64,000 bases of DNA, from positions 39,409,612 to 39,473,611 of the forward strand of contig NC_091188.1 of the NCBI RefSeq assembly GCF_040958095.1, written 5' to 3'. The translations under genes were made by a program, and so were the position numbers. The notes beneath the pieces are model-generated. The model was given only the letters and a program-made list of their open reading frames with translations, had not been told where the DNA came from and searched no databases. Source of the stretch: Procambarus clarkii (lineage: Eukaryota; Arthropoda; Malacostraca; Decapoda; Cambaridae). Below, in pieces: positions 62,430 through 64,000 of the stretch; position 1 is the first letter of the stretch; each line of letters begins with the position of its first letter.

Positions 62430-62856
62430 CCCCCCCCCCCAACAACCCTGGAAACACAAACCGAAGCTGTCTCTATTTTCCGCTTGTTACAACTTGTAAT
62501 AAAGTTGTTACATCTTGGTTTAACGTGTTTATGACGTATTAGAACGTTGTTACAACTTGTTATATTGGTTGTTATAACTGGTTAGGAGGTGTTAAAACTT
62601 GTTCGAACGTTGTACCAACGTCGTAGTTTTGGTGTGTGTTTTGCGGGAACCAGACCCCACCATTTAGCGTCCCCCCCCCCTTCCCCCCCACAACAACGTG
62701 GCCAGTCGGCGCGACAGCCTCTAATGAGGAAACTTTATAATTAACAATTCCACAAAGATTTTCAGTGGTGTAAAGTTGGATAGAGCCGTGCCAGGGAGCC
62801 TGGCACTGCTACCGTGGCTGGTATTGGCTGTGTGGCCTCTGACACACTAAGTGACC
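62430..62856. other. Mostly single-copy, with degenerate GTTGTTACAACTTG motifs
   Basis: Between 62470 and 62630 the words ACGTTGTTACAACTTG and GTTGTTATAAC recur with decay, several being self-complementary. No gene is seen. Confidence 0.6.
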
Positions 62857-63115
62857 TGGCGGCTGAGTGGACAGCGCTCGGAATTCGTAATCCGAGGGTC
62901 CGGAGGATCGAACCCCGGCGGAAACAAATGGGTAGTTTTTTTCACCCTGATGCCCCCTGTTCACCTAGCAGTAAATAGGTACCTGGGAGTTAGACAGCTG
63001 CTACGGGCTGCTTCCTGGGGATGTGTAACTAAAAGGAGGCCTAGTTGAGGACCGGGCCACGGAGACGCTAAGCCCCGGAGATAGGCAAGTCTTAAGATAA
63101 CCACAAGAAGATAAC
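62857..63115 (+). mobile_element. SINE-1, full length, tail A
   Basis: Head GGCGGCTGAGTGGACAGCGC, B box GATCGAACCCC (diverged), body, the GTGTAACTAAAAGGAGG linker and tail with GACCGGGCCACGGAGAC, ending AGATAACC. Confidence 0.88.
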
Positions 63116-63179
63116 CTCCCTCCCCTTAACCCCGCCCTCCCCCTCATTTTCCCCTCTAGGTACCCCCAGCACCTCTACC

Positions 63180-63275
63180 TAGGGCAGTAGAGCCGTGGAG
63201 CCTGGGCCCCGGGACCGGGCTCGGGGGAGCAAGAACAACTCTTGAAACCCTCCCCAGGTACACCTCTCCAAGGCG
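63180..63275 (+). mobile_element. Diverged LINE-A2 tail relic
   Basis: GACCGGGCTCGGGGGAGCAA then GAACAACTCTTGAAACCC and CCAGGTAC parallel the GGGCTTGGGCAGTAGAAGAA...CCCAGAACCC part of the monomer. Confidence 0.5.
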
Positions 63276-63371
63276 GCACCGTCGACCACGGTAATCCACC
63301 TAAGGATTACCTCAACCTACCCACAAGTTGGGTAATATAATCCTGATTTATCAGAGTCAACTACACCAGCG

Positions 63372-63450
63372 GGACCTGGAGATACCTGGAGTGTGTTTCG
63401 AGAGTTGTTCTACTGGCGGAGCCCGGCCTGGCGACCAAGCCTCGACCCCG
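63372..63450 (-). mobile_element. Diverged LINE-A2 tail relic, opposite strand
   Basis: ATACCTGGAGTGTGTTTCGA then GAGTTGTTCTACTGGCGGAG resembles the minus-strand copy at 27425-27470. Confidence 0.55.
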
Positions 63451-63559
63451 GGCCATGATATATTCCCCACCATGCTCTCGTAAACCAGGGACCAGGGGCC
63501 CCGTCATGACAAATCTGGCTTCTTGTATGTCAGGACACGACCCCCACGACTTGTTCCTC

Positions 63560-64000
63560 CCCCCCCCCACCAAGGGACATCCACACCCCCCTCCCCCCCA
63601 CCCAGGGACTTCCACGCTCCCCTTCCCCCCACCCAGGGACATCCACGCCCCCCTCCCCCCACCAAGGGACATCCACGCTCCCCTTCCCCCCACCCAGGGA
63701 CTTCCACGCCCCCCTCAACCCACCCAGGGACATCAACGCCCCCCACCCAGGGACTTCCACGCCCCCTCCCCCCACCCAGGGACTTCCACGCCCCCTCCCC
63801 CCACCCAGGGACTTCCACGCCCCCTCCCCCCACCCAGGGACTTCCACGCCCCCTCCCCCCACCCAGGGACTTCCACGCCCCCTCCCCCCACCCAGGGACT
63901 TCCACGCCCCCCCTCCCCCCACCCAGGGACATCCACGCCCCCCTCCCCCCACCCAGGGACTTCCACGCCCCCCTTCCCCCCACCCAGGGACATCCACGCC
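63560..64000. repeat. 29-bp C-rich minisatellite (CACCCAGGGACTTCCACGCC type)
   Basis: About 15 copies, base period 29 bp with 30-33-bp variants caused by C-run length; ACTTCC alternates with ACATCC. It continues past the right edge. Minus-strand Gly/Trp-rich frames are artefacts. Confidence 0.95.

Overview
This window looks like non-coding repeat DNA from a decapod crustacean, most likely a crayfish- or lobster-type genome. The assignment rests on the interspersed elements. Many tRNA-headed SINEs share a body with a CCTAGCAGTAAATAGGTACC core and a GACCGGGCCGCGGGGAC tail, which I recall as very abundant in astacidean genomes. CR1/Jockey-like LINEs accompany them. I see no host protein-coding gene, no functional tRNA gene and no CRISPR, prophage or LTR element. 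Almost all long open frames lie in tandem repeats whose unit happens to lack stops, so they are not genes.

Family names used here. LINE-A has two subfamilies. A1 carries a 3' UTR ending in GACCGGGCCGCGGGGAC...CAAGGTAACC. A2 is a sister subfamily with the FADDTKIS-type reverse transcriptase (RT). LINE-B and B2 form a second LINE lineage whose tail ends ACAACTAGGTGAGTAC. LINE-C is a fragment with a CCHC zinc finger. SINE-1 and SINE-2 are tRNA-headed SINEs with a common body. There is also a 5S-tRNA composite SINE, and SINE-E, SINE-G, SINE-T and repeats D and F, which are shorter interspersed families seen one to four times here.

Layout. 1-3.3 kb: two 18-bp minisatellites, a SINE-1 and a 22/23-bp array. 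3.4-8.25 kb: a 5'-truncated LINE-A1 followed by an 18-copy 120-bp satellite. 9.8-14.8 kb: a 5-kb G-rich 32-bp array. 15.5-17.1 kb: a 28-bp array. 17.4-19.0 kb: a LINE-A relic carrying the 5S-tRNA SINE, then SINE-G, SINE-E and repeat D. 19.2-22.5 kb: CT and GA microsatellites, a 30-bp array and three SINEs. 23.3-26.25 kb: the best-preserved LINE (LINE-B), running into a CA microsatellite. 27.7-30.4 kb: 26/28-bp and 21-bp arrays. 30.5-32.1 kb: a SINE cluster with a 400-bp CA array. 32.6-34.2 kb: a GGGGTTACCACC-type array. 34.5-39.7 kb: repeat F, LINE-A, a 960-bp GAGAGC array, LINE-C inside a SINE, and LINE-A2. 41-47 kb: a MITE, then 49-bp, 26-bp and 20-bp arrays. 47-51.5 kb: LINE-A1, LINE-B2, and a LINE-A2 joined to a second 120-bp satellite. 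51.6-57 kb: 29-, 13-, 32- and 31-bp arrays, then CTGG and TA repeats. 58-62.4 kb: a nested stack of LINE-A, SINEs, LINE-A2 and repeat F. 62.9-64 kb: SINE-1 and a 29-bp C-rich array that runs off the window.

How the parts relate. Adding the spans listed here, tandem repeats take up about 30 kb, close to half the window. The strongest theme is that retroelement ends seed tandem arrays. The 120-bp satellite monomer is the last codons plus 3' UTR of LINE-A2. A 60-bp in-frame array lies inside a LINE-A2 reading frame. CA arrays start exactly at LINE-B/SINE tails, and MITE tips form 43-bp arrays at two loci. The second theme is modular SINEs: one body is joined to either of two tails, each matching the 3' end of a different LINE lineage in the same window. 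The third is a SINE whose head fuses a near-complete 5S rRNA sequence to a tRNA-like unit.
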